From positions 248,001-312,000 of the forward strand of contig CAYGSD010000003.1 in NCBI GenBank assembly GCA_964352625.1: a DNA stretch of 64,000 nucleotides, read 5' to 3'. Both the position numbers and the translations under genes were made by a program. The stretch is from JAAEPI01 sp964352625. Lineage in GTDB: Bacteria; Bacteroidota; Bacteroidia; Cytophagales; Cyclobacteriaceae. This document shows, piece after piece, positions 36,001-43,116 of the stretch (positions are counted from its first letter, which is position 1; every line of letters begins with the position of its first letter). The notes below the pieces were generated by a model, which saw only the letters and a list, made by a program, of their open reading frames with translations, ran no database searches and was not told the origin of the DNA.

Positions 36001-36048
36001 TCACTCAGAATTTTGGGGAAGATTAATCCCTTTGGAGCAAAGGGGTAG
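33019..36048 (+). CDS. TerB-domain/ABCG-type ABC transporter fusion
   Basis: A 1009-residue half-transporter. Residues about 1-135 form an acidic helical TerB-like domain; 135-240 is a linker that may contain a small beta domain; 240-470 is an ABCG-type ATPase with Walker A GSSGAGKST (about 273-281), signature SGGQRKRLN (about 379), and Walker B VLFVDEPTSG. A Cys pair (CVECG, about 484) follows. Membrane helices lie at about 575-745, then a long soluble region (about 750-965) and a last helix near 967-988. Substrate unknown. It stands alone between the tRNA and a convergent TauE gene. Confidence 0.82.
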   Translation: MSTILLKIIIRLLAIVAKEDDVTKEERDEVEYFLKDNINPEAIDSFMKEFDDYVAEILKEDISESQEADRVRDLCAKVNEEFTYQQKVVVVMEVVSIILADGSISDREVELLKAISNGFNIDKNVLKSIHRFVAGASPKALESSDILILNGDLESQSEQVNLQKTFSGTLVFLHIQGDSDCYFVKYLGKENTYLSGSLLKINKPRVFAQGGSLRQSGYDPIYFSEVVNQFNESDTDHPISFEARNVDFHFPNGKLGLQNINVLENSGQLIAIMGSSGAGKSTLCNVLNGMEKPSKGEILINGIDIHKQPKKVDGMIGFVPQDDLLMEDLTSYDNLRFAAELCLEHLSSADIDEIVLKTLSSLGLSEIKDLKVGSPLSKTISGGQRKRLNIGLELLREPSVLFVDEPTSGLSSRDAENIMDLLKELTLRGKLIFVVIHQPSSQIFKMFDKLIIMDVGGYQIYYDNPLDGVTYFTELIDLISGEPGECVECGNVNTEQIFNIIETKVVNEYGHTTNQRKVSPQQWHSHYLDRSNGTNNFKPVDDVPESTLHRPNKLKQLQVFIQRDVLSKLSNKQYLAINLFEAPILAFILAYILRYSEPGSDYTYSGNLNLPAYLFMSIIVALFMGLTVSAEEIVKDRKILKREEFLNLSRSSYLFSKIVILFSISAVQTLLFVLVGNYILEIKGMFLMNWAILFSASCLANIVGLNISASFDKAITIYILIPILLIPQLILSGVVVQFDKLNPNITSYNHVPAIGDMMASRWGFEAAMVTLFKENKFEKQFYDLDKQIGEAEYKKRYYIPTIEGKVNLLTDSSIDDKVRAEALALVRNEIESELRIIGMDKFPEFNQLSGQLSPEIKEQTERFLATLKSMYSNRYNSAMKEKEKLVSEMLSTDEGKERYFELQEKYANEAIEDIVTGKLGTDRIQEVNNRLVQKNNLIYKSPNPTHALDFQEQFFTPTKHFLGFTFDTFYFNIAFIWFYCVLFMITLYFDVLKKSLRILGKINPFGAKG

Positions 36049-36060
36049 CCTGTTGTGTGT

Positions 36061-36813
36061 TTACAGTATCATGAATACTGAAGCAATGGCGGTCATCACT
36101 ATTATGAAATAGCGATAGCCTTTCTCGGGTATTCTCTTCACAATTTGTAATCCAATAAAGGCTCCTAAAGCAATGATTGGAAGCAACAAAAGATCAAGAT
36201 AAACAGTGTTCAATGATATCGTTTTCCATGCGAAAACATGGAATGGAATCTTGATTAAATTGATGACGAGAAAGAACCAAGCAGCAGTGCCAATAAATTG
36301 GTTCTTGGGCATTCTCATCGCTAATAAATAGAGAGCCATTACAGAACCTGCCAAATTCCCAACCATCGTGGTGAATCCGCCAGCTATGCCGATCCCAATT
36401 GCAAAAGCTCGGTTCGTCGGCACGTCTTTACTTGAAGTGCGCTCCAGCCAGATCATAATTCCCAGACTAATGAAAATTATTATTGCCATGACCAGTCTAA
36501 ACATCTCATCATCGATGTATTCGCCGGTAAGAGTGCCAATTACGATTCCTATAATGGCATATGGAAGCAGTTTTTTGAGATGGCTCCATTGAGCATGACG
36601 ATGGTAGTAACTCACGCCAAAAACATCTGCAATGATCAAAATGGGTAGCATAATGCCACTGGAATTTTTTCCACCAAAGATGATGGCGAGCATTGGCACG
36701 GCCACCATCCCCGCTCCACTGATTCCCACCTTAGACATGCCAATAAAAAGGCCAATGAGTCCAAAGAAAACAAGGCTTCTTTCATCGAAAGAGTAGGAGA
36801 ATAAAGAAATCAT
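36061..36813 (-). CDS. TauE/SafE family sulfite/anion exporter-like protein
   Basis: A 250-residue integral membrane protein of the TauE/SafE (TSUP) family with seven to eight helices. Two inverted repeats are visible, each starting with a Gly-rich helix (GLFIGMSKVGISGAGMVAVPML and GIAGGFTTMVGNLAGSV). I use ATG 36813 (MISLFSYSF), since the longer frame starts at TTG 36822. Substrate is not predictable: family members export sulfite, sulfoacetate and other anions. Converges on the ABC transporter and diverges from the GMC oxidoreductase. Confidence 0.85.
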   Translation of the reverse strand: MISLFSYSFDERSLVFFGLIGLFIGMSKVGISGAGMVAVPMLAIIFGGKNSSGIMLPILIIADVFGVSYYHRHAQWSHLKKLLPYAIIGIVIGTLTGEYIDDEMFRLVMAIIIFISLGIMIWLERTSSKDVPTNRAFAIGIGIAGGFTTMVGNLAGSVMALYLLAMRMPKNQFIGTAAWFFLVINLIKIPFHVFAWKTISLNTVYLDLLLLPIIALGAFIGLQIVKRIPEKGYRYFIIVMTAIASVFMIL

Positions 36814-36878
36814 ATTTTGCAAATATGCGCCATTGAGATTATCCGAAATTTCATACCTTGAAGACCAAAACCTAACCT

Positions 36879-38597
36879 ATGCAAATCATTGAATCCCCCA
36901 AGGAATACGATGTTGTAATTGTCGGCTCTGGTGCTGGAGGCGGCATGGCAACCAAGATACTATCGGAAGCAGGGCTTAAAATTGCCTTGATGGAAGCGGG
37001 CCCATATTTCGACCCTAAGAATCCTGAGCAAATGACCCAAATGAAGTGGCCGTATGAGTCACCAAGACGTGGGGCCGGAAGCACTCGTGCTTTTGGAGAG
37101 TTTGATACAGCCTACGGCGGATGGGACATAGAAGGTGAGCCCTACACCACTGAGGAAGGGACAGAGTTTGGTTGGTTCAGGTCCAGAATGCTAGGAGGCA
37201 GAACCAATCACTGGGGACGAATTTCGCTTCGCTTTGGTCCGAGGGATTTTAAAAGAAGAGATGCTGATGGCTTGAGTGAAAACTGGCCTATTGGCTATGA
37301 AGATGTGAAGCCATACTACGATAAGGTGGATAAACTCATTGGGCTTTTTGGTACGAGAGAAGGGATTGAAAATGAACCAGACGGTTTCTTTCTACCTCCA
37401 CCAAAGCCGAGACTTCATGAACTTTACTACACCAAGGGTGCTAAGAAGGCGGGCATTCCTGTAATTCCCGCAAGGATGTCGATGTTGACTAAGCGGATCA
37501 ACGGTGAAAGGGGCATCTGTTTTTATTGTGGACAGTGCAATCGGGCTTGCAGTGCCTACGCTGACTTTTCCTCAGGCTCTTGTTTGATCTTCCCTGCTCA
37601 GAAAAATGGAGGTCAAATTGACCTTTATACTAACGCCATGGTGCGAGAAGTGCTGACCAATGAAAACGGAAAAGCAACTGGCATTTCATACATAAACAAG
37701 GACGATCGAAAGGAATACAAGATCAAAGGGAAGGTGGTCGTGTTGGCGGCTTCAGCCTGTTCGTCCGCTCGCATTTTGATTAATTCCAAAAGCAAGCAAC
37801 ATCCAAATGGATTGGGCAACAGCTCGGATCACATTGGAAGATACCTTCATGATTCTACGGGAGCCAGTCGAGCGGCCTTCTTGCCTGAGCTGATGAACCG
37901 TGATATTTACAATGAAGACGGAGTGGGAGGGCAGCACGTGTACACGCCGTGGTGGTTAGATAATAAGAAGCTCGATTTTCCTCGTGGGTATCATTTGGAG
38001 CAATGGGGTGGCATGGGAATGCCTTCGTATGGTTTTGGCTTTAATCCCAATGACTTGAACAAGCACCTGGGAATGACAGTCGGAGGGTACGGAACGGGTC
38101 TGAGAAAGGACGTTCGAAAATTCTATGGTTCCGTGGTTGGGATTTCCGGAAGGGGGGAAAGCGTACCCCAAAAAGATAACCGCTGTACAATTGATCCTAA
38201 AATGGTTGATGAGTGGGGTATTCCGGTTTTGAAGTTTGATTACAAATGGACAGAGCATGAAATCAAGCAAGCCAAGCATATGCAGGATACATTCGAAGAA
38301 ATTTTCCATGGCATGGGCGCAACTCCTCTTGGCGATAAGCCGGGTGAGGACTCAAAATATGGGCTGCTCCCTCCAGGACTAATTATTCACGAAGTTGGAA
38401 CTACAAGGATGGGTGATGATCCTAAAACTTCGGTCACCAATAAATATCAGCAACTACATGATGTGAAGAATGTGTTCGTCTGTGATGGTGGGTCGTTTGT
38501 TTCTCAAGCTGACAAGAATCCAACATGGACGATTTTAGCGCTTTCGTGGAGAACCTCTGAGTACATTATTGATCAACTCAAACAACAAAACCTTTAG
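36879..38597 (+). CDS. GMC-type FAD oxidoreductase (gluconate/glucoside dehydrogenase-like)
   Basis: A 572-residue flavoprotein of the glucose-methanol-choline family. The FAD Rossmann motif is VIVGSGAGGGMAT (about 14-26), with MEAGPYF following. A Cys-rich stretch CFYCGQCNRACSAYAD lies near residues 214-229. The C-terminus has the GMC_oxred_C segment HEVGTTRMGDDPKTSV and ends with an FAD-binding WTILALSWRTSEYI. It precedes by 2 bp a gluconate-2-dehydrogenase-subunit-3-like protein, its probable partner. No signal peptide is seen, so it may be carried out by the partner's Tat-like signal. Substrate unknown. Confidence 0.9.
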   Translation: MQIIESPKEYDVVIVGSGAGGGMATKILSEAGLKIALMEAGPYFDPKNPEQMTQMKWPYESPRRGAGSTRAFGEFDTAYGGWDIEGEPYTTEEGTEFGWFRSRMLGGRTNHWGRISLRFGPRDFKRRDADGLSENWPIGYEDVKPYYDKVDKLIGLFGTREGIENEPDGFFLPPPKPRLHELYYTKGAKKAGIPVIPARMSMLTKRINGERGICFYCGQCNRACSAYADFSSGSCLIFPAQKNGGQIDLYTNAMVREVLTNENGKATGISYINKDDRKEYKIKGKVVVLAASACSSARILINSKSKQHPNGLGNSSDHIGRYLHDSTGASRAAFLPELMNRDIYNEDGVGGQHVYTPWWLDNKKLDFPRGYHLEQWGGMGMPSYGFGFNPNDLNKHLGMTVGGYGTGLRKDVRKFYGSVVGISGRGESVPQKDNRCTIDPKMVDEWGIPVLKFDYKWTEHEIKQAKHMQDTFEEIFHGMGATPLGDKPGEDSKYGLLPPGLIIHEVGTTRMGDDPKTSVTNKYQQLHDVKNVFVCDGGSFVSQADKNPTWTILALSWRTSEYIIDQLKQQNL

Positions 38598-38599
38598 TC

Positions 38600-39298
38600 A
38601 TGGACAGAAGAGAATCCATTAAATCTTTATTGATCGGCTCCATAGGAGCAGGTGCAATCGTGTCAACGGGAGGGTGCGCACCCGGACAGGAAAAAGAGGT
38701 CCTTGCGCCAAAAGAAGGCCACTACGGCCGTACCGAAAAGGAGAAACTGCGTGATGCTAAAATCAAATCTGAAGTATTCCTCACCGAGTATGAGCTAGGA
38801 ACCATTGCAGTTCTTTGCGATTTGATCTTGCCCGCTGATGGGAGCTATAAAGCTGCCTCAGATGCTGATGTTGCAGACTTCATCGAATTCATAGTCAAAG
38901 ACATTGAGAGTTATAAAATGCCAATAAGAGGTGGGCTGATGTGGTTGGATAATTTCTCGAATGAGAAGTTTAACCTCGCATTTCAGGCGTGCTCCGAAGA
39001 GCAACAAAAGTCTATTCTAGACTTGATCGCCTATCCGGAAAGTGAACCATCGGATCTTGTACCTGGCATTGAGTTTTTCTCATTGGTGCGTAATCTCACG
39101 TTGACAGGTTTTTATACGTCCAAGATTGGAATTGAAGAATTAGGATACAAGGGAAACACTCCTAATGTATGGGATGGCGTGCCCGATGAGGTACTAAAGA
39201 AGCATGGTTTTGCTTACGATGAAAATATTCAGTACGTGGATCAGTCAAAGCGAAATGATCTTGCTGAATGGGATGACAATGGTAACCTCCTGACCTGA
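38600..39298 (+). CDS. Gluconate 2-dehydrogenase subunit 3 family protein
   Basis: A 232-residue small subunit of a GMC-type dehydrogenase. The N-terminus MDRRESIKSLLIGSIGAG has a twin-Arg start like a Tat signal and STGGC, a lipobox (Cys about 27). The remainder contains the LCDLILPADGSY and GGLMWLDNFS segments of the Gluconate_2-dh3 family. It lies 2 bp after the GMC gene. The pair is expected to export together and reduce the quinone pool or a cytochrome. Confidence 0.85.
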   Translation: MDRRESIKSLLIGSIGAGAIVSTGGCAPGQEKEVLAPKEGHYGRTEKEKLRDAKIKSEVFLTEYELGTIAVLCDLILPADGSYKAASDADVADFIEFIVKDIESYKMPIRGGLMWLDNFSNEKFNLAFQACSEEQQKSILDLIAYPESEPSDLVPGIEFFSLVRNLTLTGFYTSKIGIEELGYKGNTPNVWDGVPDEVLKKHGFAYDENIQYVDQSKRNDLAEWDDNGNLLT

Positions 39299-39299
39299 T

Positions 39300-40199
39300 T
39301 TGAAACCACTGGATGTAGCTATAGTGACTCAGGGAGCCTATGTCTTTCCTGAGGTCTTGGATCAATACCATCTGAATATCTTGAAAGAAGATGAGCTGGT
39401 CACCGCAGCTCTTTCTGACCTGGGGTTGACGTCAAAGCGAGTGGCTTGGGACGATCCTGATTTCGATTGGACCACTACGAAATACGCAGTGATTCGAGCA
39501 ACTTGGGATTATTATCATAGGATTGATGAATTCGAGGAATGGTTGGATGTGGTTTCTCTCAAAACCAAATTGATCAATCCGTATGAGACCCTGAAATGGA
39601 ATCTTGATAAACACTATTTGAGAGATTGTGCGGATGGCGGAGTGAATATTCCAAACACTCATTTTCTGGAGCTGGGATCAACGGAATCGCTGGCTAGTGC
39701 TTTTCAACGCTCAGGCTGGAGTAAGGCAGTACTGAAGCCATGCATTTCCGGTGCGGCGAGACATACCTATGTAATTGATTCTAATAACGTCAACGAATAT
39801 GACTTACTATTTCAGGAGCTAATTGGCAAAGAATCTATGATGCTTCAGGAATTTCAGGAGAGTGTGCCCGTGTCAGGAGAGATCACTCTGGTTTTGATAG
39901 GAGGTAAGTACACGCATGCAGTGTTGAAAAAAGCAAAGCCCGGTGATTTTAGGGTGCAGGATGATTTTGGAGGTACTGTCCACAATCACACACCTACTAA
40001 AGAGGAGATCGAGTTTGCCGAATTGGCAATGAGCCAGGTTTCACCAGTGCCTGTATATGGCCGTGTGGATATTGTTCGTGATAATACTGGACGACTGGCT
40101 TTGCAAGAGTTAGAATTAATCGAGCCTGAGCTTTGGTTTAGAAACTGCCCTGAAGCAGCCAACATGCTTGCCAACAAGATTCATCAGGATCTTTCTTAA
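39300..40199 (+). CDS. ATP-grasp enzyme (RimK/glutathione-synthase-like)
   Basis: A 299-residue ATP-grasp protein. N-terminal sequence DVAIVTQGAYVFPEV, an ATP lid near VLKPCISGAARHTY (about 144-157), and the metal-binding LALQELELIEPELWFR (about 263-278) support the fold. No substrate can be assigned. The start codon is TTG at 39300: it follows the preceding stop by one base, and no in-frame ATG precedes the conserved first strand. Translational coupling to the dehydrogenase pair is likely, though a functional link is an inference. Confidence 0.75.
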   Translation: MKPLDVAIVTQGAYVFPEVLDQYHLNILKEDELVTAALSDLGLTSKRVAWDDPDFDWTTTKYAVIRATWDYYHRIDEFEEWLDVVSLKTKLINPYETLKWNLDKHYLRDCADGGVNIPNTHFLELGSTESLASAFQRSGWSKAVLKPCISGAARHTYVIDSNNVNEYDLLFQELIGKESMMLQEFQESVPVSGEITLVLIGGKYTHAVLKKAKPGDFRVQDDFGGTVHNHTPTKEEIEFAELAMSQVSPVPVYGRVDIVRDNTGRLALQELELIEPELWFRNCPEAANMLANKIHQDLS

Positions 40200-40202
40200 G
40201 AA

Positions 40203-41522
40203 TTATTCTCCTTCCGGCTCCCTAACGATTAACTCCACTTTGGTAGCGCGAATACCATCAATTTCTAAAAGTCTTGCCTTTACGTGAGGGTCTAGTTCGA
40301 TCAAGTCACCTTTCTTCAGCTTATGTCCAATTTTCTCAACGATGAGACCTGAGATGGTGTCCGAATTCATCGATTCCAAATTCATATTCAGACGTTCGTT
40401 GAGCTCATCAATTATGGCATCACCATTTACCACATAAACACCTCTTTCTTTTTCAGAGATTTCAGCCTCTTCTTCCAGATCAAATTCATCTTCAACGTTT
40501 CCAATTATTTCTTCAACAACATCCTCTAAGGTAATGATGCCAATAACAGTTCCGTGCTCATCCTGTACGAATGCAAAGTGCTGCTTGGCTAGTCTGAATT
40601 CTTGCAACAGTTTCCCAATCAATATACTTTCAGGAATGATCATGGGAGTGCGAGCAATTGCCCTCAAATCCATGGTATCGCCTGCCCCCAATAAATCCTT
40701 GATGTGCACAACACCAATTATTTTGTCTAGCGAATCTTCGCATAGCGGAAACCTGCTATGTCGGGAGTTTTTTGCCAATTCAAGGTTATCTCTTAAAGAA
40801 TCATTGGCATTCATGATCTGAACCTCTCCTCTAGGACGCATGATTTTGCTAGCCACCTCATCGTCAAATCGGAAGACTGCATTGAGCAACTTGTGTTCGG
40901 TCTTTGACAGTTCGCCAGTAGAATATGCCATGGAAAGAGACGCTCTAATTTCCTCTTCGGTAAGAGGAGTGTCGTGTTCTCCAGATTCTCGAATACCTAA
41001 CCAACGAAGAAAAACGTTCGTAATAGCATTGAGAACATACATAAATGGAAAAAGAATCATGTAAAATCCTTTAAGCAACATTGCGGTTCCGAGCATGACT
41101 GGAGCCGGTCTTCGTATGGCATAGATCTTAGGCACCTGCTCTCCAATAACAATATGCAACGCTGTAATTATTGAGAAAGCGATAGCGAAGGAAATCCCAT
41201 GAAGGACGTTTTCGGATGTGATACCGGCATCAATTATTAGCGGTTTGATCAAATGAGCGATTGCCGGCTCGCCAATCCATCCAAGTGCCAAGGAAGCCAT
41301 TGTGATTCCTAACTGGCACGCTGAAAGAGCCATGTTTTGTCTTTGGAAAATCCACATGGCAGTAGAAGCGAACGGCTGGTTTTCTCTCATCATCGTTTTG
41401 ATTTTACTCTTGGTCAACTTGACCAGAGCAAATTCAGCAGCAACAAAGAATCCATTGAGAATTATGAATACCAGGGTTAGGACTATATTAAGGCTATCCG
41501 CTGCGTAGTTAGGTTCTTCCAT
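40203..41522 (-). CDS. CNNM/CorC-HlyC family membrane protein with CBS domains
   Basis: A 439-residue protein: N-terminal DUF21 domain with four membrane helices (about 10-175, including FFVAAEFALVKLTKSKI), a CBS pair (about 205-330, ending in ...DEHGTVIGIITLEDVVEEIIGNVEDE), and a C-terminal CorC_HlyC domain (about 350-435). Members act in Mg/Co transport or efflux; the hemolysin label is historical. Converges within 4 bp on the ATP-grasp gene. Likely Mg-related, as is the MgtE operon 2.9 kb upstream. Confidence 0.9.
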   Translation of the reverse strand: MEEPNYAADSLNIVLTLVFIILNGFFVAAEFALVKLTKSKIKTMMRENQPFASTAMWIFQRQNMALSACQLGITMASLALGWIGEPAIAHLIKPLIIDAGITSENVLHGISFAIAFSIITALHIVIGEQVPKIYAIRRPAPVMLGTAMLLKGFYMILFPFMYVLNAITNVFLRWLGIRESGEHDTPLTEEEIRASLSMAYSTGELSKTEHKLLNAVFRFDDEVASKIMRPRGEVQIMNANDSLRDNLELAKNSRHSRFPLCEDSLDKIIGVVHIKDLLGAGDTMDLRAIARTPMIIPESILIGKLLQEFRLAKQHFAFVQDEHGTVIGIITLEDVVEEIIGNVEDEFDLEEEAEISEKERGVYVVNGDAIIDELNERLNMNLESMNSDTISGLIVEKIGHKLKKGDLIELDPHVKARLLEIDGIRATKVELIVREPEGE

Positions 41523-41595
41523 TATGAGAATATGATCAACTTACATTAGTCTGCTTGTGTTGTTGGGAAACTTCTAATTAAGACAAAACTTGTCC

Positions 41596-42471
41596 TTAGT
41601 CAATATTTCTTTCGACGTATTTAATGATTTCCTTGGCAATATCCTTCTTAGTGGATTTTTCAATTCCTTCAAGTCCAGGAGATGAATTTACTTCAAGGAC
41701 TAATGGTCCATTTGAAGACTGAAGCATATCTACGCCTGCAACGCCTAAACCCATCGCTTTCACAGCTTTAAGTGCAGTAGTTTCCTCTTCATCAGTCAAT
41801 TCAATGGTAGATGCAGAGCCACCTCTGTGTAGGTTGGATCTGAACTCACCTTCTTTCCCCTGTCTTTTCATTGCGCCAACTACACGACCATCGACAACAA
41901 AGGCTCTAATGTCAGCACCCCCAGCCTCTTTTATGAATTGCTGAGCAATGACGCGAGCCCCAAGACCATCAAAAGCTTCTAAGACAGAGCTAGCCGCATT
42001 CTTTGTTTCAGCCAATACAACACCCAAACCTTGAGTGCCCTCCAACAGTTTCAGTACAATTGGCGCCCCCCCTAATGAGTCAATCACATGATCGGCATCT
42101 TTTGAATCGTTAGTGAAAACAGTTTTTGGCAATCCTACACCCGCTCGTGATAAGACTTGCAGGCTTCTCAGTTTATCTCTTGAACGTACAAGAGCCTGAG
42201 ATTCAACGGTAGAAAAGACTTTCATCATTTCAAACTGACGAACTACGGCAGTACCATAAAAAGTGACGGAAGCACCTATTCTAGGAATTACGGCATTGAT
42301 GTCCTCTAAATATGATCCTTTGTAGAAAAGCTTCGGTTTTTTCTTCTCAATCTCAATGTTGCATCTTAAATGATCCACTACAATTACTTCATGCCCTCGT
42401 TGTTCTGCGGCTTCTACTAATCTTTTCGTCGAGTATAATTTTCTTCCTCTTGATAGGATTGCTATTTTCAT
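41596..42471 (-). CDS. rimK: RimK-family alpha-L-glutamate ligase (ATP-grasp)
   Basis: A 291-residue ATP-grasp ligase. The N-terminus KIAILSRGRKLYSTKRL is the RimK start, with VIPRIGASVTFYG (about 60-72), the lid KLLEGTQGLGVVLAE, and the metal-binding VLEVNSSPGLEGIEK near the C-terminus. In E. coli RimK adds glutamates to bS6; the bS6 in this window lacks a Glu-Glu end, so the substrate may differ. The Ala/Gly/Val-rich repeat gene ends 12 bp upstream in the same direction, so the two are likely co-transcribed. Confidence 0.88.
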   Translation of the reverse strand: MKIAILSRGRKLYSTKRLVEAAEQRGHEVIVVDHLRCNIEIEKKKPKLFYKGSYLEDINAVIPRIGASVTFYGTAVVRQFEMMKVFSTVESQALVRSRDKLRSLQVLSRAGVGLPKTVFTNDSKDADHVIDSLGGAPIVLKLLEGTQGLGVVLAETKNAASSVLEAFDGLGARVIAQQFIKEAGGADIRAFVVDGRVVGAMKRQGKEGEFRSNLHRGGSASTIELTDEEETTALKAVKAMGLGVAGVDMLQSSNGPLVLEVNSSPGLEGIEKSTKKDIAKEIIKYVERNID

Positions 42472-42483
42472 TTTGCGATTTTC

Positions 42484-42900
42484 TTAATCTTGAATTTCAT
42501 TCAGAACATCCTTTGCTCCGTCAACACCTGCTGCCAATGATTTTTTAACGGCATTAGCGGTTTCATCTCCTATTTCCTTTGCTGCTTCTACAGCGGCTAT
42601 AATCGAATTTTTAGTTGCGCTGGTAACATCTCCACCTACTTTGGCCACTCCAAGCACTGAACCTCTGACTGCTTCCACAGCTACCTCGGCTACATCTAGC
42701 CCCAGTTCTTTTGCGCCATGTATGGCTTGATTTACCGATCCTTTAACAGCGTCCTTTTGCTCCACGCCAGAGTCCATTGCTCCATGAACAGCACCCTCAA
42801 CAATTCCTTTCATAAGTTTTACCACACCCACACCAATTCCAGCAACACCCTCAATTGACCCTTGAACAATAGAGGCAGGAACTTGTATGCCCTTCGCCAT
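42484..42900 (-). CDS. Ala/Gly/Val-rich amphipathic repeat protein (C-terminal part of an interrupted frame)
   Basis: A 138-residue protein, unrecognised. It is dominated by A, G, V and K in quasi-helical units such as VKGSVNQAIHGAKELGLDVA, VEAVRGSVLGVAKVGGDVTS and VKKSLAAGVDGAKDVLN; it has no long hydrophobic span and ends LNEIQD. The same frame is open upstream to 43044 except for one TAA at 42940-42942, and the sequence before it has the same composition. The present ATG at 42900 may be internal. It lies 12 bp before rimK. Confidence 0.6.
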   Translation of the reverse strand: MAKGIQVPASIVQGSIEGVAGIGVGVVKLMKGIVEGAVHGAMDSGVEQKDAVKGSVNQAIHGAKELGLDVAEVAVEAVRGSVLGVAKVGGDVTSATKNSIIAAVEAAKEIGDETANAVKKSLAAGVDGAKDVLNEIQD

Positions 42901-42939
42901 AAAATCGGCAGTCCCCTTAACCGTTTTTACGGCTATATT

Positions 42940-43044
42940 TTAAACCGTATTCGCTATAGTACTTCCTAAATCAGCTGTACCATCAATAGCTCCTTTAACT
43001 CCCCCTTTGATTCCGTTTACTACAGAACTTAAAATATTAGCCAT
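42940..43044 (-). CDS. Short N-terminal frame of the repeat protein, ended by an in-frame TAA
   Basis: ATG at 43044 opens 34 codons (MANILSSVVNGIKGGVKGAI...) with the same repeat character as the following frame, then TAA at 42940-42942. Reading through the TAA continues for 13 codons (NIAVKTVKGTADF) straight into the ATG of the 42484-42900 frame without a frame change. Either a nonsense mutation split one 186-codon gene, the stop is a sequence error, or the short peptide and the main protein are separate products of one transcript. Confidence 0.5.
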   Translation of the reverse strand: MANILSSVVNGIKGGVKGAIDGTADLGSTIANTV

Positions 43045-43116
43045 GTTATTAATTTATTTAAATGTGAAAAATAGTAAGATACGCAAAAAGTCTCGGTCAT
43101 AGAATAACGTAAGCAT

